Shown here in pieces: positions 61,691 to 64,000 of a DNA stretch of 64,000 bases (position 1 is its first letter; every line of letters starts with the position of its first letter). A model generated the notes under the pieces. That model was not told where the DNA came from. It ran no database searches and was given only the letters and a program-made list of their open reading frames with translations. This DNA is from Ancrocorticia sp. (GTDB lineage: Bacteria > Actinomycetota > Actinomycetes > Actinomycetales > Actinomycetaceae). Both the position numbers and the translations under genes were made by a program. The DNA lies in contig JALCLX010000005.1 of the NCBI GenBank assembly GCA_022648165.1, positions 124,001 through 188,000 of the forward strand, given 5' to 3'.

Positions 61691-64000
61691 CAGCAATGCT
61701 CATCAATGAAGTTTTCGCTAAAGATGTTCAGCGACCCATCGAAGGCGTTATCAAAGCCGATGACGTCTCACACTTGGCGACTGAAGTTGACGAATATGTG
61801 CTTACCAATGAAGTAGCAAAAGGCCTAGATCAGCTACTAGAGGCATATACCAACTACACGAACGCCAACGGTGTGTGGATCTCGGGCTTCTTCGGTTCTG
61901 GTAAATCCCACCTTCTTAAGATGCTGGCACATCTCCTTGGTGATGTTGATGGTCAGGAGTACTCCAGAGACAGCGTATGCCAGAGTTTCGCTGAGAAAGC
62001 TGCCGATGATTCGTTCTTGACGGCATCATTGGCAAAGGCGCAGCGCATTCCGGCCAAATGTCTCCTTTTTAACATTGGGCAGAAGGCAACTCTGATCTCG
62101 AAAGGGAGAACGGATGTTCTTCTGGGTGTATTCGTTAAGGTTTTCGACGAATCTCGCGGCTATTACGGAAACCAGGGCTATATAGCCCGGTTCGAACGGG
62201 ACTTGGATAATCGCGGGCAGCTCTTGGCATTCAAGGATGCGTACGCGCGCATCTCGGGCCGGGAGTGGCTACAAGGCCGCGAAGAAGGCATCCTGGAAGA
62301 AGCGAACGTCGCGAGGGCGTATGCTCAGATCACTGGCCAGGTAGACGGAGCACCGACGAACATCCTTGCCAAGTACCGCGATGAATACGAAGTCTCCATT
62401 GACGGCTTCGCGGAAGAGGTGAAGGCGTGGCTAGACAAGCAGGAACCGCACTACCGTCTAAACTTCCTGATTGACGAAGTAGGACAGTTTATCGGTACAG
62501 ATACCGGTTTGATGCTAAGCCTCCAAACCATCGCTGAATCCCTCAACACGAAATGCCACGGCCGGGCGTGGGTGTTTGTCACCAGTCAGGAGGATATGGA
62601 AAAAGTCCTCGGTGACAGAACCAAATCTCAGAGTAACGACTTTTCAAAGATCCAGGCGCGATTCGCCACACGGGTAAAACTCACCAGCGCGGACGTGGAA
62701 GAAGTCATCAGAAAGCGCCTGCTTACGAAGAATGATCGCGGTAGTCAGGCTCTTGAAGCGATCTATACGAATGAACATGGGAACTTCAAAACGCTTTTTG
62801 ATTTTGTGGATGGGGCAAAGACATATCGCAATTACGTAGATATGGATCACTTTGTTGGCACCTACCCATTCGTGTCCTACCAGTTCCCTCTTTTCCAGGC
62901 GGCCATCGAATCCATCTCGGATCACAACGTGTTTGAAGGGCGGAATTCTTCAGTTGGCGAGCGATCCATGCTGGCTGTTATCCAGCAAGTAGCAAAAGAA
63001 ATTGGGCAAAAGGAAATTGGCACTCTCGCTACCTTTGACCAGATGTTTCTTGGAATACGGGCCACGTTAAAATCTGCTGCGCAGCGTTCCATTGATGTGG
63101 CCGAACGTAACCTCGATGATCCACTGGCTGTTCGCTTGCTTATGGCCCTATTCCTCGTCAAATACGTTGAGGACTTCCAGGCAACAGCACGGAACTTAAC
63201 GGTACTCGTCTATGACCAGTTTGGGCTCAACCTCCCGGAATTAAGCAAACGCGTCCAAAATTCACTTGCCCTGTTGGAGGCACAGACCTACGTGCGCCGT
63301 AACGGAGACGTGTACGAATACTTGACCGATGATGAAAAGGAAATCGAGTCCGCGATCAAGAACGTGGATGTGGATTCCTCGGAGTTTTCGTCACGGCTGA
63401 ACAAGATACTCTCCGCAGATGTCATCAAACTCTCGAAGATTCGCTATTCCAAGAATGGCCAAGATTTCCCGTTCGGTTACAAGCTGGATGACCAGGCTTT
63501 TGGAAAACAACAAGAGTTGACGTTGCACTTCCTCACCCCTGAGTACCCTCTGAACTCAGAAGAGATTCTGATGCAATCTGCAGGCAAAGACGAACTGCGT
63601 GTCATCCTTGGTTCTGACGAACGGATTATGGCCGACTTGCGCCTATTAATGAAGGCGGAAAAGTACATTAAGCGTGAGCTTTCGAGTTCAACGCCAGCAA
63701 ATCGGCAGCGTATCCTGCAGGTGAAAGCGACGCAGAATAGTGAGCGCCAAAAGGAACTCATTGCGCGTATTCGCCACATGGTAGGTAACGCCGCCTTAGT
63801 AGTCAATGCGGCTAAAATCCCGTCCACTTCGCAGGATGCCGTTGCACGAGTCACGGATGGTTTTCAGAGCCTAATCTCCAGCACTTACACACAGCTGAAG
63901 CTGTTGGGTGGGCACACTTACACTGAACAACAGGTTGGAGAATTGGCAAATCCGGTCTCTGGTTTGGTCGATCCGTCAGCGTTTTCCGCCCTTGCAGCAC
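61687..64000 (+). CDS. brxC: BREX P-loop ATPase BrxC (cut by window edge)
   Basis: The frame is open from GTG 61687 (GTGA overlap with brxB; ATG 61696 is the alternative) to the right edge, 771 codons out of an expected 1,200. The P-loop is ISGFFGSGKSHLL (Gly67-Ser74) and Walker B is FLIDEVGQFI with Asp263-Glu264. YVTNE-like and DNRGQLLAFKDAYARISGRE segments are typical of the family. BrxC is the large ATPase of BREX and resembles AAA proteins of origin-recognition type. The DNA is visibly more AT-rich here than in the housekeeping genes. pglX, pglZ and brxL should follow. Confidence 0.92.
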   Translation, partial: MTAMLINEVFAKDVQRPIEGVIKADDVSHLATEVDEYVLTNEVAKGLDQLLEAYTNYTNANGVWISGFFGSGKSHLLKMLAHLLGDVDGQEYSRDSVCQSFAEKAADDSFLTASLAKAQRIPAKCLLFNIGQKATLISKGRTDVLLGVFVKVFDESRGYYGNQGYIARFERDLDNRGQLLAFKDAYARISGREWLQGREEGILEEANVARAYAQITGQVDGAPTNILAKYRDEYEVSIDGFAEEVKAWLDKQEPHYRLNFLIDEVGQFIGTDTGLMLSLQTIAESLNTKCHGRAWVFVTSQEDMEKVLGDRTKSQSNDFSKIQARFATRVKLTSADVEEVIRKRLLTKNDRGSQALEAIYTNEHGNFKTLFDFVDGAKTYRNYVDMDHFVGTYPFVSYQFPLFQAAIESISDHNVFEGRNSSVGERSMLAVIQQVAKEIGQKEIGTLATFDQMFLGIRATLKSAAQRSIDVAERNLDDPLAVRLLMALFLVKYVEDFQATARNLTVLVYDQFGLNLPELSKRVQNSLALLEAQTYVRRNGDVYEYLTDDEKEIESAIKNVDVDSSEFSSRLNKILSADVIKLSKIRYSKNGQDFPFGYKLDDQAFGKQQELTLHFLTPEYPLNSEEILMQSAGKDELRVILGSDERIMADLRLLMKAEKYIKRELSSSTPANRQRILQVKATQNSERQKELIARIRHMVGNAALVVNAAKIPSTSQDAVARVTDGFQSLISSTYTQLKLLGGHTYTEQQVGELANPVSGLVDPSAFSALAA

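Overview
The window is chromosomal DNA from a moderately high-GC actinobacterium, most likely a member of the Actinomycetaceae (Trueperella/Arcanobacterium/Actinomyces-like). The support is the gene content: SenX3-RegX3-PhoU, CarD followed by IspD and IspF, a WhiB protein, a GlxR/CRP regulator, DUF3073, DUF3618 and DUF4244 proteins, a C-terminal 'Rv3654c-3660c'-type Tad pilus locus, an LPxTG surface protein, and a DtxR-type iron box. The species assignment is inference; gene order is compared with Mycobacterium tuberculosis from memory.

Layout. 1-6.4 kb: start of a SWIM-domain helicase gene cut by the left edge, a type-B carboxylesterase, a holin-X/DUF3618 envelope pair, DUF3073, a patch of degenerate repeats, a gutted HerA-like ATPase gene and a LytR_C membrane protein. 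6.4-14 kb (minus strand): ASCH protein, unknown membrane-anchored protein, rlmB, cysS, an MFS carrier, ispF, ispD and carD. 14-18.4 kb: regX3-senX3, divergent phoU, gpmA, gluconokinase. 18.4-21.3 kb: a three-gene ABC importer of the TrpX/BMP-like class. 21.5-24.6 kb: tRNA-Thr, a small basic protein, a deletion scar joining the 3' ends of a peptide-ABC ATPase gene and an mlrC gene, then ROK kinase and cutC. 24.6-30 kb: a DtxR-box-controlled siderophore importer (binding protein, two permeases, ATPase) ending in a Fes-like esterase. 30-36 kb (minus): secreted TAP-like hydrolase, holB, tmk, topA. 36-41.4 kb (minus): VaFE/LPRTG surface protein, nrdG and nrdD, with a NrdR box pair upstream. 41.7-48.7 kb: DUF1998 helicase facing a seven-gene Tad pilus operon. 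48.9-59 kb: membrane protein, alpha/beta hydrolase without a visible nucleophile, nth, crp, S10 peptidase, RidA, DUF4177, whiB, class A PBP, metallophosphoesterase, tRNA-Pro.

The right end (59.0-64 kb) is an accessory region. A 21-bp repeat starting in the 3' end of tRNA-Pro is duplicated 78 bp further on, followed by a TipA-type MerR regulator and, in more AT-rich DNA, brxA-brxB-brxC, the opening of a type 1 BREX phage-defence operon. brxC is cut by the window edge, and the methylase, phosphatase and Lon-like genes would lie beyond it.

No CRISPR array, insertion sequence, rRNA or replication origin was seen. From about 31 to 59 kb the order of genes resembles the M. tuberculosis Rv3644c-Rv3683 region, with nrdDG and the surface protein as local additions.
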